DNA of 64,000 nt from Chryseobacterium paludis (lineage in GTDB: Bacteria; Bacteroidota; Bacteroidia; Flavobacteriales; Weeksellaceae), in NCBI RefSeq assembly GCF_025403485.1, contig NZ_CP099966.1, positions 1,612,001-1,676,000 of the forward strand, read 5' to 3'. The position numbers were made by a program, and so were the translations under genes. Position 1 is the first letter of the stretch. Each line of letters opens with the position of its first letter. Of this stretch, positions 1 to 9,383 are shown piece by piece. The notes below the pieces were generated by a model that was not told where the DNA came from, searched no databases, and was given only the letters and a program-made list of their open reading frames with translations.

Positions 1-110
1 CCATCTCCGAGCTTTCCGATATACATACCGGGGCGCAAACGAATATGTTCCTGCCAATCGAGGGTTCTGATATTATCTTCAGAATAGATTGGATTTATTT
101 CTTGTGACAT
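1..110 (-). CDS. parE: DNA topoisomerase IV subunit B, N-terminal fragment
   Basis: Only the first 36 codons lie in the window; the gene continues beyond the left edge. The minus-strand translation starts [19 protein letters not shown] and goes on to [16 protein letters not shown], the start of the GHKL ATPase domain of type IIA topoisomerase B subunits. The ParE form in Bacteroidota has the IRTLDW and GKLGDG wording, which favours ParE over GyrB. ParE pairs with ParC to decatenate replicated chromosomes using ATP. A minus-strand TACTTTTG -7 element lies at 131-138. The identification rests on a short stretch, so GyrB cannot be fully excluded. Confidence 0.85.
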   Translation of the reverse strand, partial: MSQEINPIYSEDNIRTLDWQEHIRLRPGMYIGKLGD

Positions 111-130
111 AAGTTATTTCAGCAAACATA

Positions 131-138
131 CAAAAGTA
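131..138 (-). promoter_or_regulatory. -7 promoter element (TACTTTTG) for parE
   Basis: Minus-strand TACTTTTG matches the Bacteroidota sigma-ABfr -7 consensus TAnnTTTG, about 20 bases upstream of the parE start codon. No TTG -33 element at the usual 19-21 base spacing is seen. Confidence 0.5.
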
Positions 139-252
139 CGAAAATGATCAAAATTATCCGAATTTTTCTAATTCATTTTTTAATAATATTATCTAATATG
201 TATTGCATTATTGTCAAGCAAATTTTATATTTACGCCATTATTCAATATTAA

Positions 253-3180
253 GTGAAAAACCTATGTGATTTCTCTATATTTTTATTAATACTATTCTTT
301 CCTTTTATCTCTTTTAGCCAGATCCCGGGATTGGTAAATTATAGTGAAGAGGATGGACTGAATAGTTCCACTACCTATACGATCAATCAGGATAACAAGG
401 GCTTTATCTGGATTGGTAGTGACAATGGACTGTTCAGATTTGACGGAAGGGAATTCAAGCAGTTCAGTAAAAAAAACGGACTTAAGAACATTGATGTTTT
501 GGGGTGTAACCCTCTGTCTAACGGAGAAAATTTCATTATGCCTTATTTAACTGATTTCGCTTATCTAAAAGATGGAAAAGTTATCAACTCAGATTACAAT
601 AAAGAGCTTAAAAAGCTTACTCATATATCATCAAGTTATAGCAGTGGAGATTCACTTTTCACATACAATTATGACAATCCCAAAGAAATTTTTCTATACA
701 GACATGGAAAGGTAAAAGCGATTCCACTATTTATAGATAAGGGTCTGCCATTAATGGACAAATATTTTGCATTCTCTTACGACACTGCCAATCACTTACT
801 TTATGTAACTAACGATCGTGATAAGATAGTCGCTTATAACATTCTCACCAAAAAGAAAACACTTTGTAGTGTTTCAATGCCTAAAATGACTATCTATAGA
901 AGGGGGGATTATTTTGTTGCAAACCTTAATAATAAGGTGGAAATTTATAAGAGAAGTAATAAATATTATTTAAAAAAAATTCAGTCTTTTTCTATTCGTG
1001 AAAAGATTCATCAACTTGTTATAGACAAGAATTACAGACTTTGGCTTTGTCTGGATAAAGGGGGTGTCATTTATTATAAACAGACGTTGCAGGAGGGGAA
1101 TCTTTCCCATCCTTTAAAGCTTATGGATGACTTTGTCATGAATCATATTATGATAGACCGGGATAATAACGTTTGGTTTTCAACAAAAAATAACGGCATT
1201 TATTTTATTACAGAAAAGTTTTTCAATAATTACATTCATTTGCCTGTAAAAAATAACTCATCTTTCATAACGGCTATAGGAAAAAATGGCAAAAATATTG
1301 TTTTAGGATATAATGAAGCAAAAAGTGGTATTTTAAAATCCAATACTATAAAGGATCTTGTCCTTGAAAAAAACAGAAAAACAGAAACTAAAAGTATATT
1401 TTCAAAAGGAAATATGATTATTTTCGGATTTAATCTAAGTGTTATTCAATACAATACGCTTACCCACAAAATAAATCATCTGGGAGATTACAGTTTAAAG
1501 AGTATTTTGCCTTACACTGATGATTCTGTACTTATTTGTTCTTCTGAAAGCCTTACAGTTTATAATTTTACTACTCATCGTAAATTTAAGTTGCTTAATG
1601 AAAGGACTTACAACGCCTTATCCTACGACAAAGACAGTATTTTTGTAGGTGACTTTAAAGATTTATATAAGCTGAATGTTAAAACAAAAAAGAAGATCTT
1701 ATTTCTGGAAGGGTATTATTTCACAGACATTAAAAAGCTCAAATCCAACATATATGTAGGATCTACCAACCTTAATGGCATTGTGTTTTTCAACAATAAA
1801 AAAATTATACGAAGAATAACTGAAAAAAACGGCTTATCTACTGATCAGATAAAAAAGATCGAAGTTGAAAACGAAAATATTTTCTGGGCCAGTACCAATT
1901 CAGGATTAAGCAGGGTTGAAATAAAAGGAGCCCATATTAAGATCAACAATTTCACCCAGACAGACGGACTCCCATCTAATGTAGTCGCTGGATGCGTAAT
2001 AAGAGACGACACTATTTTTGCAGGAACATCAAAAGGTTTAGCCATTCTCCCTATTAACAACCTGCTGGCACAACCAAAATTTATCAATAAGAAAGTAATC
2101 GTTAATTCTGTTACGATTGGAGATCGGGAAATATTTAATCTCAATCGTAAAATTATAGGTCAGACCCCAGAAAATACGGTGACTTTTGACGTAAGTTTTC
2201 TCGATTATACTTCTCAGGGAAAGGTAAGCTACAAATATAAAGTTGAGGGTCTGAATGATGAGTGGCAAATCAGTAATTCATCTAAAATTACATTCAATGC
2301 CCTTCCACCGGGAAAATATACTTTTAAAGTTTTCGGACTGGGTTATAATGGAAAGCAGTCTTACTCTTCTACCGATCTTAGTTTTGAAATTAATCCCAAA
2401 TTCTGGCAGACCTGGTGGTTTAAACTTTTAGTGATCATCATTATCGGTTCCTCAATTTTTTCATTAATCACATTATACTTTCAAAGGAAACGAAACAAAA
2501 AACTGGAAACACTGTATTATGAAAAGAAAATTGCCGAGCTTGAGCTACAGGCTATTAAGGCACAAATAAATCCCCATTTCATTTACAACTGCCTTAATTC
2601 CATTCAGTTTTTATTATATAAAAAAGATTATGTTGAGACAGAAAATTATTTAGACATTTTCTCTCAAATGATCAGAAAAACACTGCATTATTCAGAAAAA
2701 ACTTTTATGCCGATTAAAGAAGAAACCGAGTATCTTTCACTTTATTTACATATGGAAAAACTCCGGCTAAAAGAGCAGTTTGATTATAAGATAATAGTTT
2801 CCAATACCGTAAATGAAAATTGGATCATTCCTTCCCTTTTGATTCAGCCTTTTGTTGAGAATGCTATAAAGCATGGAATCTCCAGTTTAAAAGACAGAAA
2901 AGGATTTATTCATATCCTATTTGACTATGTTGATTCATTACTTTGCATTACAATCGAAGACAATGGTATCGGAATAGGAAGCAAACCAGAATCTACTGCA
3001 AAGGCCAATTCTTTTGGTGTAAAATTATCTCAAAAAAGAATTGAAACATTCAGGCAGCTTTTTGAGACTAATATAACTTTAGAACTCAATGATCTTTTTG
3101 AAAAAGAGCAAAAATCAGGTACACAAATAAAACTATACATGACTCCTTATGAAAACGAAAGTACAAGTCTGCATCATTGA
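253..3180 (+). CDS. Beta-propeller sensor histidine kinase, LytS/YehU type
   Basis: A 975-residue membrane sensor kinase starting at GTG; no in-frame ATG competes near the signal peptide (residues 1-22, ending SFSQ). The periplasmic part has two-component-regulator propeller repeats (for example GFIWIGSDNGLFRFDG near residue 50 and later NVWFSTKNNGIYF), followed by a Y_Y_Y domain around 640-710. One transmembrane helix spans about 720-742. The cytoplasmic kinase has the His_kinase motif NPHFIYNCLNS with H775, the N box PFVENAIKHG (866-875) and the G box EDNGIGIG (902-909). It overlaps the LytTR regulator by 32 bases, so the two form a cognate pair. The signal sensed is unknown; in the wider family such propeller sensors often detect glycans or envelope cues. 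Confidence 0.9.
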   Translation: MKNLCDFSIFLLILFFPFISFSQIPGLVNYSEEDGLNSSTTYTINQDNKGFIWIGSDNGLFRFDGREFKQFSKKNGLKNIDVLGCNPLSNGENFIMPYLTDFAYLKDGKVINSDYNKELKKLTHISSSYSSGDSLFTYNYDNPKEIFLYRHGKVKAIPLFIDKGLPLMDKYFAFSYDTANHLLYVTNDRDKIVAYNILTKKKTLCSVSMPKMTIYRRGDYFVANLNNKVEIYKRSNKYYLKKIQSFSIREKIHQLVIDKNYRLWLCLDKGGVIYYKQTLQEGNLSHPLKLMDDFVMNHIMIDRDNNVWFSTKNNGIYFITEKFFNNYIHLPVKNNSSFITAIGKNGKNIVLGYNEAKSGILKSNTIKDLVLEKNRKTETKSIFSKGNMIIFGFNLSVIQYNTLTHKINHLGDYSLKSILPYTDDSVLICSSESLTVYNFTTHRKFKLLNERTYNALSYDKDSIFVGDFKDLYKLNVKTKKKILFLEGYYFTDIKKLKSNIYVGSTNLNGIVFFNNKKIIRRITEKNGLSTDQIKKIEVENENIFWASTNSGLSRVEIKGAHIKINNFTQTDGLPSNVVAGCVIRDDTIFAGTSKGLAILPINNLLAQPKFINKKVIVNSVTIGDREIFNLNRKIIGQTPENTVTFDVSFLDYTSQGKVSYKYKVEGLNDEWQISNSSKITFNALPPGKYTFKVFGLGYNGKQSYSSTDLSFEINPKFWQTWWFKLLVIIIIGSSIFSLITLYFQRKRNKKLETLYYEKKIAELELQAIKAQINPHFIYNCLNSIQFLLYKKDYVETENYLDIFSQMIRKTLHYSEKTFMPIKEETEYLSLYLHMEKLRLKEQFDYKIIVSNTVNENWIIPSLLIQPFVENAIKHGISSLKDRKGFIHILFDYVDSLLCITIEDNGIGIGSKPESTAKANSFGVKLSQKRIETFRQLFETNITLELNDLFEKEQKSGTQIKLYMTPYENESTSLHH

Positions 3181-3877
3181 TGACGAACAAGACGGAAGAG
3201 ATTATATTTCTCTTTTGCTTAAGAATGAATTTCCGGATATTCAGATTTCATTTCAGGCTTCAAGCGTAGAAGAAGCATATATTAATCTTATAAAGAATGC
3301 TCCGGACATACTGTTTTTAGATATTCAGTTAAAAGATGGGACGGCATTCGACCTGCTCTCAAAGTTTAGAGAAATCAATTCTCAGATCATTTTTATAACT
3401 GCTTTTGAGCATTTTGCAATTCAGGCTATAAAAAACGGTGCCACAGATTATCTCCTGAAACCGATAAAAAAGATGGATTTTATTATGGCTGTTAATAAGG
3501 CTTTAGAAATCAATAAAAAAAATAAAAGCTCCACAACAGCAATTAATCAAAATAAAATCAGCCTTCCTACTTTGCAGGGTTTTAAATTAACTAATATTAC
3601 TGATATTGTACGTTGCGAAGCCGATTCCAGCTATACAACTTTTTATATGAGTGATAAGACGAAGATTATAGTATCTAAAACGCTGCATGAATTTGAAGAA
3701 TTTCTAGCGGATTATAATTTTTTCAGAATACATCATAAACACCTTATTAATCTCAGTCATTTAAAAGAATATATAAAAGGAAAAGGTGGTCAGGTTATTA
3801 TGACGGATAATTCTGTTTTGGATGTCTCAGTACGTAAGAAAAATGATTTTCTAAATAAAATTGAACATATGGAATAA
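3149..3877 (+). CDS. LytTR-family response regulator
   Basis: A 242-residue regulator with an N-terminal receiver domain (about 5-125) and a C-terminal LytTR DNA-binding domain (about 143-240). In the receiver, DD11-12 are the acidic pocket, D58 in LFLDIQ is the phospho-acceptor, T84 is the switch residue and K104 lies in LLKP. The LytTR domain has the usual CEADSSYTTFY strand and the FFRIHHKHLINL segment. The gene starts inside the last 32 bases of the kinase gene, showing translational coupling. LytTR proteins bind short direct repeats spaced about 21 bases; such a repeat lies downstream at 4027-4056, ahead of a T9SS cargo gene, making that gene a plausible target. Confidence 0.92.
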   Translation: MKTKVQVCIIDDEQDGRDYISLLLKNEFPDIQISFQASSVEEAYINLIKNAPDILFLDIQLKDGTAFDLLSKFREINSQIIFITAFEHFAIQAIKNGATDYLLKPIKKMDFIMAVNKALEINKKNKSSTTAINQNKISLPTLQGFKLTNITDIVRCEADSSYTTFYMSDKTKIIVSKTLHEFEEFLADYNFFRIHHKHLINLSHLKEYIKGKGGQVIMTDNSVLDVSVRKKNDFLNKIEHME

Positions 3878-3979
3878 TTACAAGGGATGTCAGATTTTTT
3901 ATAAATAGCATAGTCATCTATTCCTGCTTACTAGCCATACTCCTTTTACTTTAGGTTAAATAGTTCTTTTAGAATACAG

Positions 3980-4010
3980 ATCTCTCCATTAAATAATTTA
4001 GTGGGGAGAT
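3980..4010 (+). terminator. Candidate terminator after the LytS/LytTR pair
   Basis: A 9-bp stem (ATCTCTCCA with TGGGGAGAT, one G-U pair) with an AT-rich loop, followed by TTATATAT rather than a clean T run. It lies 103 bases past the regulator stop codon, so it may instead be an mRNA-end structure. Confidence 0.45.
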
Positions 4011-4026
4011 TTATATATCTAAAAAT

Positions 4027-4056
4027 ACTCAATTTCGTTCAAAAAGCACTCAATTA
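4027..4056. repeat. 21-bp-phased direct repeat, possible LytTR operator
   Basis: ACTCAATTT at 4027-4035 recurs as ACTCAATTA at 4048-4056, exactly 21 bases on, that is two helical turns. LytTR regulators classically bind two 9-10 base direct repeats with this phase. The site lies between the LytTR regulator and the T9SS protein gene. The rest of 3878-4224 is AT-rich and otherwise holds only the hairpin at 3980-4010. Confidence 0.4.
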
Positions 4057-4224
4057 GTCACAATTAAGGGAAGTTACATTACACTTACTAATGAAATAAG
4101 AACACTTATTAAATCAATATATTATGATAATTAATATCGTTATACTTTTATCAGGAGCTCAATACACAAATTATTAATACTAAAGTTTTTCTTGGTTTTT
4201 GATTTATAAAATCAATATTATATA

Positions 4225-5451
4225 ATGACAAGAATATATTTTTTTTTAATCTATCTATTACTCGGATCTCTTTTATTTAAAGCACAAAGTCCCTGTTCCG
4301 ATTTCAACAGCACCACCAATCCCCAGGGAAATTGGAATACTGCTCCATATCCCAACGGAAATGTTCTTGCTTCAAGCGGCAGCCCTAATACATTTGACAA
4401 TTCCCAATATCTCGCCTTAGAAGATCAGTCGGGGGGTTCATTTTTTATCAATACCACTGATTTTAAAAATTTAGGTCAACGCTTTTTGGGTCAATGCCTG
4501 TATTTTGATTTTTATCTCGAAAAAGACGGGAACTTTGGAGCTCCTATCCACCCTGCTATTCATATTATGGCAGGTGATAAGATCATAACATTTACTGCCA
4601 ATATTACGGTAACTCCAAATAGCGGCTGGGTTCGCGTACGTGCTCCAATAGCTAATGCTACAGCCTCAGCCTTTCCAAGTAATGCAGAAGGAACATGGAG
4701 CATAGCAGGGGGAGTATGGACAGAATTCAATAATGTTATGAATAATTCTACCGCTGCAATGATCACTCCTGACTATACTTCCAATATTGGTGAGAGGGTA
4801 TGGTACGATAATATCTGTATTAAATCATGCGATGGATGTTCTGCTGATTTTAAATTAGAGACTATATTTGGTAGCAACACCAATACAGCATCTGTAAAGT
4901 TAACGCTTAATAATCCAATTTTAGTATCTACACCATCCAGCCCTGGAAGTACCTATACAGTAACCTGGGGTGATGGAACATCATCGGCGTATACTTTATC
5001 AGCGTTAACACATACGTATGCCAATTCTGGTACTTACACCATATGCGTAACCGAAAAACAAGGAAAATTAACACTATGTACACGATGCTTTACTTTCTGT
5101 TATTCGAAAGCCAGCGTACCCTCAAAAGAAATTAATACAGCGAATACACCCCCTCAAATCGACATTAAAGCAATTGGCAAAGCAGAACTTGCCACAAATA
5201 ATGACTACAAATTAGTTCCTAACCCAGCCAAAGCCTATGTAGATGTTCAAACAAATCTATCAGCGAGAGGCTCTGTTTCTGTGAGAATAATTGATATGTC
5301 CGGAAAAACAGTTTTGGAAAAATCCGAAACTTTAGAAAGCGGCCGTCAAAATATAAAACTAAATACTCAAAATCTTATTCAGGGAAGTTATATTGTTGAA
5401 ATTAAAACCGACAATAAAACGAACTCTCAGAAATTACTTATTTCAAAATAA
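4225..5451 (+). CDS. Secreted PKD-domain protein with T9SS type A sorting tail
   Basis: A 408-residue exported protein. It has a signal peptide (MTRIYFFLIYLLLGSLLFKA, then QSPC), an N-terminal beta-rich region of about 180 residues, a PKD-like beta sandwich at about 240-277 (VTWGDGTSSAY, then THTYANSGTYTICV), and a C-terminal type A T9SS sorting domain from about residue 327. That tail shows the PNPAKAYVDV start, MSGKTVLEK and a final GSYIVEIKTDN...QKLLISK. The sorting tail sends the protein through the type IX system to the cell surface or medium. The N-terminal region may bind carbohydrate, but no catalytic motif was recognised. Its position after the LytTR pair suggests it may be regulated by it. 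Confidence 0.85.
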   Translation: MTRIYFFLIYLLLGSLLFKAQSPCSDFNSTTNPQGNWNTAPYPNGNVLASSGSPNTFDNSQYLALEDQSGGSFFINTTDFKNLGQRFLGQCLYFDFYLEKDGNFGAPIHPAIHIMAGDKIITFTANITVTPNSGWVRVRAPIANATASAFPSNAEGTWSIAGGVWTEFNNVMNNSTAAMITPDYTSNIGERVWYDNICIKSCDGCSADFKLETIFGSNTNTASVKLTLNNPILVSTPSSPGSTYTVTWGDGTSSAYTLSALTHTYANSGTYTICVTEKQGKLTLCTRCFTFCYSKASVPSKEINTANTPPQIDIKAIGKAELATNNDYKLVPNPAKAYVDVQTNLSARGSVSVRIIDMSGKTVLEKSETLESGRQNIKLNTQNLIQGSYIVEIKTDNKTNSQKLLISK

Positions 5452-5474
5452 ATCCTTTTGAAATCCAAAAACAG

Positions 5475-5500
5475 AGCTACCCTTTTGGGGTAGCTTTTTA
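5475..5500 (+). terminator. Terminator of the T9SS protein gene
   Basis: Stem AGCTACCC (5475-5482) pairs with GGGTAGCT (5488-5495) across a five-base loop and is followed by a T run. It starts 24 bases after the stop codon. Confidence 0.85.
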
Positions 5501-5561
5501 TAACTTCTTATTTTACTATTGAAAAAAATAAATTAAATTCGGTGTACATAAAATACCATCA

Positions 5562-6710
5562 ATGATACAACTTCCTTTTTCCAAGCTTTCTGATATCGGA
5601 ACTACAATTTTCAGCCAGATGACTCAATTGGCTAATGAAAACCAGGCAATCAATCTATCTCAAGGATTTCCTGATTTTATGCCTGACAATGAACTTCTGA
5701 ACTATGTAGATGAATTTATAAAAAAAGGATTTAACCAATACGCTCCTTTAGGAGGTATTATGGGACTAAAAGAGGAAATTGCCCGAAAAATTGAAAACAG
5801 TCACCAGGCTATTTATCATCCTGATTCTGAAATTACAATTACCGCTGGCGGAACGCAGGCTATTTTTACCGCCATTGCTACCTTTATTAAAAGAGATGAT
5901 GAAGTAATTATTTTTGAACCCGCCTATGACTGCTACGAACCCACTGTAGAACTTTTTGGAGGAGTTGTAAAACGTTTTGAAATGAAAGCTCCCGATTATG
6001 AAATTGATTGGAATGTGGTGAGGCAGCTGATCAGTGAAAAAACAAAAATGATCATCCTAAATAATCCTAATAACCCTTCAGGAAAGATATTAAAAGAAAA
6101 AGATATTCAGGAACTCATCAGTATTGTAAAAAATACATCAATACTTATTTTGAGTGATGAAGTATATGAAAATATTGTATTTGATGGAAAGCAGCATTTA
6201 AGTATCTGCAAGTATCCTGAACTGAAAGAAAGAAGTCTCCTGGTCGCTTCATTTGGAAAACTTTTCCATGTTACGGGCTGGAAAGTAGGATATTGTGCTG
6301 CCCCGAAGGCATTAACGGATGAATTCAGAAAAGTACATCAGTTCAATGTTTTTTGTGTAAACACACCTATTCAGCTTGCGTTAGCAGAATACATGAAAAA
6401 TGATGATCATTACAATTATCTGAACGAATTTTTTCAGGAAAAAAGAGATTTCCTAAGACGAGGACTGGCCAATACTTCATTTGAATTGCTTGATTGTGAA
6501 GGAACCTATTTTCAAGCATTGAAATATGATAAAATATCTGATAAAAATGATTTTGAATTTGCAAGTGAATTAACGATTACCCATAAAGTGGCTAGTGTTC
6601 CTTTCTCTTCTTTCTACAAAAATAAACTGAACGAAAATGTGATCAGATTATGCTTCGCTAAAAAAGAGGAAACTTTAGAAAAAGCAATCGAACATCTCAT
6701 GAAAATTTAA
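5562..6710 (+). CDS. Methionine aminotransferase (class I/II PLP aminotransferase)
   Basis: A 382-residue fold-type I PLP enzyme, full length for the family. The PLP lysine is K233 in SFGKLFHVTGWK, NNPNNPSGKI is the substrate/PLP-phosphate region, and LSDEVYENIVFDG holds the conserved Asp and Tyr. The closest known group is the YbdL/kynurenine aminotransferase-like branch, which transfers the amino group of methionine and aromatic amino acids to 2-oxo acids. In Bacteroidota this branch is usually named methionine aminotransferase. It acts in the cytosol, probably in methionine salvage or keto-acid balance. The DoxX-like gene starts 20 bases downstream, so the two are probably co-transcribed. 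Exact substrate is inferred. Confidence 0.85.
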   Translation: MIQLPFSKLSDIGTTIFSQMTQLANENQAINLSQGFPDFMPDNELLNYVDEFIKKGFNQYAPLGGIMGLKEEIARKIENSHQAIYHPDSEITITAGGTQAIFTAIATFIKRDDEVIIFEPAYDCYEPTVELFGGVVKRFEMKAPDYEIDWNVVRQLISEKTKMIILNNPNNPSGKILKEKDIQELISIVKNTSILILSDEVYENIVFDGKQHLSICKYPELKERSLLVASFGKLFHVTGWKVGYCAAPKALTDEFRKVHQFNVFCVNTPIQLALAEYMKNDDHYNYLNEFFQEKRDFLRRGLANTSFELLDCEGTYFQALKYDKISDKNDFEFASELTITHKVASVPFSSFYKNKLNENVIRLCFAKKEETLEKAIEHLMKI

Positions 6711-6730
6711 TCCAAACAAATAACCACCAC

Positions 6731-7360
6731 ATGAAAGCCCTCAATTTAAACAAAGCTAAAATATTTGATTATTTTATACTAGTCATAAGATTCTTATTGG
6801 CTTATACCTTTATTCGTTATGGGTATTCTAAATTAACAGATGGACAGTTTGGTTTAAATGAAAATGAGCTTTTACAGCCTATAAAAGATCTAAACCTAAT
6901 GAAAGTGGGTTGGTACCTATTCAGTTTCCAACCTTTTTCTTACTTTATAGGTGTATCTCAAATATTATGTGCCATTTTCTTATTGTTTAACAGAACAGTT
7001 CTATTAGGTGCATTATTGTTTCTTCCTATTGCTGCTAATATTTTAATAATAGACCTAACAATTATGCCAAAGCAAATGGCAAATGCTTTTGCTTTTCGTC
7101 TTTCTTTTTATATCCTTTTAGATCTGCTTATTTTCTATCACTACAGAGAGAAAGTAATAAATGCTTTTAAATCCTTAACATCAGGAATTAAGTTTAAATT
7201 CAAGCATCATTTCTCATTATATCTTCTTCTTCCTCTTTTTGCTCTTTTTCTTGAGTTCTCTTCAGCAATACCTACTGCTATATTTATATTTTTGAAGGAG
7301 CCTCAGAAAAGCTGGAACTATATCACAAGTATCGTAAATGTATTATTGAAAAATATTTAA
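6731..7360 (+). CDS. DoxX-like integral membrane protein
   Basis: A 209-residue polytopic protein with about five hydrophobic segments. The first (about 12-30, FDYFILVIRFLLAYTFIRYG) runs into YSKLTDGQFG, the pattern typical of DoxX-like proteins, and is followed by helices around residues 68-88, 90-108, 118-136 and 160-178. DoxX-like proteins are small inner-membrane proteins of unclear function, some linked to quinone or thiol redox. It follows the aminotransferase by 20 bases and ends at a strong terminator. No catalytic motif is visible. Confidence 0.7.
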   Translation: MKALNLNKAKIFDYFILVIRFLLAYTFIRYGYSKLTDGQFGLNENELLQPIKDLNLMKVGWYLFSFQPFSYFIGVSQILCAIFLLFNRTVLLGALLFLPIAANILIIDLTIMPKQMANAFAFRLSFYILLDLLIFYHYREKVINAFKSLTSGIKFKFKHHFSLYLLLPLFALFLEFSSAIPTAIFIFLKEPQKSWNYITSIVNVLLKNI

Positions 7361-7388
7361 AAGCAGTAGAAAAATCCACTGCTTTTTT
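7359..7388 (+). terminator. Terminator after the DoxX-like gene
   Basis: Stem AAGCAGT (7361-7367) pairs with ACTGCTT (7378-7384), extended by A-T pairs, followed by seven T residues. It overlaps the last bases of the stop codon. Confidence 0.85.
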
Positions 7389-7441
7389 TATTCTATTCTA
7401 TTTCTAAAAGTTCTTACTGAATGTTCTTATTATATTTCTTA

Positions 7442-8206
7442 TTACAATGCCATTCCTCCGGAAACTTCAATTCTCTGTCCGGTTATCCAACCTGCATCAT
7501 CGGTACATAAGAAGGCTACCACTCCACCAACATCTTCAGGAAGTCCTGCTCTGCCCAGAGCGGTAATATTTGAAACCAATGTGTTAACTTCTTTATTATC
7601 TCTGGTTCTGCCACCACCAAAATCCGTCTCTATAGCTCCAGGAGCAACAACGTTCGCTTTGATCTTTTTAGGACCTAATTCTTTTGCCATATACTTTGTA
7701 AGCATTTCTACCCCAGCTTTCATTGATCCGTATACTGAAGATCCTGGTAAAGCCACTCTGGCAAGTCCTGAAGAAATATTGATAATTCCTCCACCTTCAT
7801 TTATAAAAGGTAAAAACTTCTGACTAAGGAAAAACACACCTTTAAAATGGATGTCAACAATATCGTCCAACTGTTCTTCTGTAGTTTCTGAAATGGGTGA
7901 ATACAAAGCTGTGCCTGCATTATTGATAAGATAATCAATGTTTGTACTTCCCATATTCTCCTGTAAATGATTAGTCACATTTTGTACAAAAGCATCAAAA
8001 CTTTTTATATCTTTCGTATCCAGCTGATAAGCAACAGCTTTTCTTCCTAATGCTTTGATCTCATTAACGACTGTATCAGCTTCCTCTTTACTGGTTTTAT
8101 AAGTTATAATAACATCAAGCCCTTTTTCAGCAATTCTAAGCGCTGAATTCCTTCCTATTCCACGACTTCCGCCGGTTACTAATGCGATTTTTGTTTTTGG
8201 ATTCAT
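7442..8206 (-). CDS. SDR family NAD(P)-dependent oxidoreductase
   Basis: A 254-residue classical short-chain dehydrogenase. It has the nucleotide motif TGGSRGIGR near residue 12, NNAG near 93, SSG near 146, and the catalytic YGSMK (Tyr-x-x-x-Lys) near 160. The C-terminal GRAGLPEDVGGVVAFLCTDDAGWITGQ is typical of FabG-like members. It reduces or oxidises a carbonyl/alcohol substrate with NAD(P)H in the cytosol; the substrate cannot be read from sequence. The AraC regulator gene lies 86 bases upstream in the same direction and is the likely controller. Confidence 0.88.
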   Translation of the reverse strand: MNPKTKIALVTGGSRGIGRNSALRIAEKGLDVIITYKTSKEEADTVVNEIKALGRKAVAYQLDTKDIKSFDAFVQNVTNHLQENMGSTNIDYLINNAGTALYSPISETTEEQLDDIVDIHFKGVFFLSQKFLPFINEGGGIINISSGLARVALPGSSVYGSMKAGVEMLTKYMAKELGPKKIKANVVAPGAIETDFGGGRTRDNKEVNTLVSNITALGRAGLPEDVGGVVAFLCTDDAGWITGQRIEVSGGMAL

Positions 8207-8292
8207 TTTTTGTTATTTTTAATGGGACAAAGTTCAGATATTTAAGAGTGTCGATGTTTGCTTCAATCAATCTTATATTTGCAAAATTCAAA

Positions 8293-9237
8293 TCAAGAGC
8301 GAAACTGCAATGGATTGAAAGATGTTTTTCTCTTAAAAAAGTTTGAAAAATGAGCGATCTCCTCAAAACCGAGAGCATATGATATTTCGGAAACATTCCA
8401 TGTAGTTTGTCTCAGTAATATCTTAGCTTCCTGAATAAGCCGGTCAGCAATAAATTCTGTTGTTGTTTTACCTGTATTTTCCTTAAGTTTTTTATTTAGA
8501 TAGTTAACATGCACGGCAAGCCTGTCGGCATAGTCTTTTGCTGTTTTTAGCTGCAACCTCTGATCGTAGGATTCGATTGGAAACTGCCGTTCCAATAGTT
8601 CTATAAATAATGAAACCACCCTTAATGAAGCATCATTAGATGTTGATAATTTAGTTGCCGGTTGTAATTTCTGCCCGTAATGAATAAGTTCCAATACATA
8701 GTTTCTGATGAGATCATATTTAAAAATATAGTCAGATTCTATTTCATTTTTTATTTTCTTAAAAAGCATCTCTATTTCATTGGCGAGCTCATCATCAATT
8801 TCAAATAAAGGAAATCCTCCCGGCTGAAATATTGGGAGATCTTCAAGGGAATTGTGCGATTTATCTTTAATAAAAAAATCCTCTGTAAATACACAAAAAC
8901 TACCTGACTGATTGGGATCCTCGGGAACCCAGTGATAAGGAACTTTTGGTGTAGCAAATAATAACGCATTATTTTTTATGGCGATTACTTTATCAGCATA
9001 TTCAGCTCTATTGCGTCCGCGGATCAGACTTATTTTATAATATTTCCTTCTATTATAAGGCATTTCAGAAGTTGTTCTTGCTTTTTCGATCGTTTGTGCT
9101 ATATCAAATACATTAAAATGGCCTATATCTTTATGTAAACCTTTTGGAAAAATACTTTCCAGATCTTTCCCAAGCTTAGCCGTCATTTCTTTATAGAAAT
9201 CTTCTAATGAAGCATGAACAATTTTTTCCATAATCAC
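8293..9237 (-). CDS. AraC family transcriptional regulator
   Basis: A 314-residue regulator with an N-terminal cupin-like sensing domain (about 1-190) and a C-terminal AraC double HTH (about 215-312). The C-terminus shows IADRLIQEAKILLRQTTWNV and YALGFEEIAHFSNFFKRKTS, the standard second HTH with its PLQF end. It is paralogous to the regulator at 26841-27755: both share YNRR-YYKIS, PYxW and FC-F-x-E-FF in the N-terminal part. A clean -7 element (TATATTTG) sits at 9252-9259. It probably controls the SDR gene downstream; the inducer is unknown. Confidence 0.88.
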   Translation of the reverse strand: MIMEKIVHASLEDFYKEMTAKLGKDLESIFPKGLHKDIGHFNVFDIAQTIEKARTTSEMPYNRRKYYKISLIRGRNRAEYADKVIAIKNNALLFATPKVPYHWVPEDPNQSGSFCVFTEDFFIKDKSHNSLEDLPIFQPGGFPLFEIDDELANEIEMLFKKIKNEIESDYIFKYDLIRNYVLELIHYGQKLQPATKLSTSNDASLRVVSLFIELLERQFPIESYDQRLQLKTAKDYADRLAVHVNYLNKKLKENTGKTTTEFIADRLIQEAKILLRQTTWNVSEISYALGFEEIAHFSNFFKRKTSFNPLQFRS

Positions 9238-9251
9238 GAATTTGTAAAATT

Positions 9252-9259
9252 CAAATATA
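9252..9259 (-). promoter_or_regulatory. -7 promoter element (TATATTTG) for the AraC gene
   Basis: A perfect minus-strand TAnnTTTG match 14 bases upstream of the AraC start codon. No -33 TTG is seen at the expected spacing. Confidence 0.55.
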
Positions 9260-9383
9260 TAAAGTTACGTAAATATTGAATTTGATTACTTTATTGCGAT
9301 AAATAAATATTTTTCATAATAATGTGATATAATAAGTATTTTTTTATAACTTAGATTTAAACTAATCTATTAAACTCATTATC

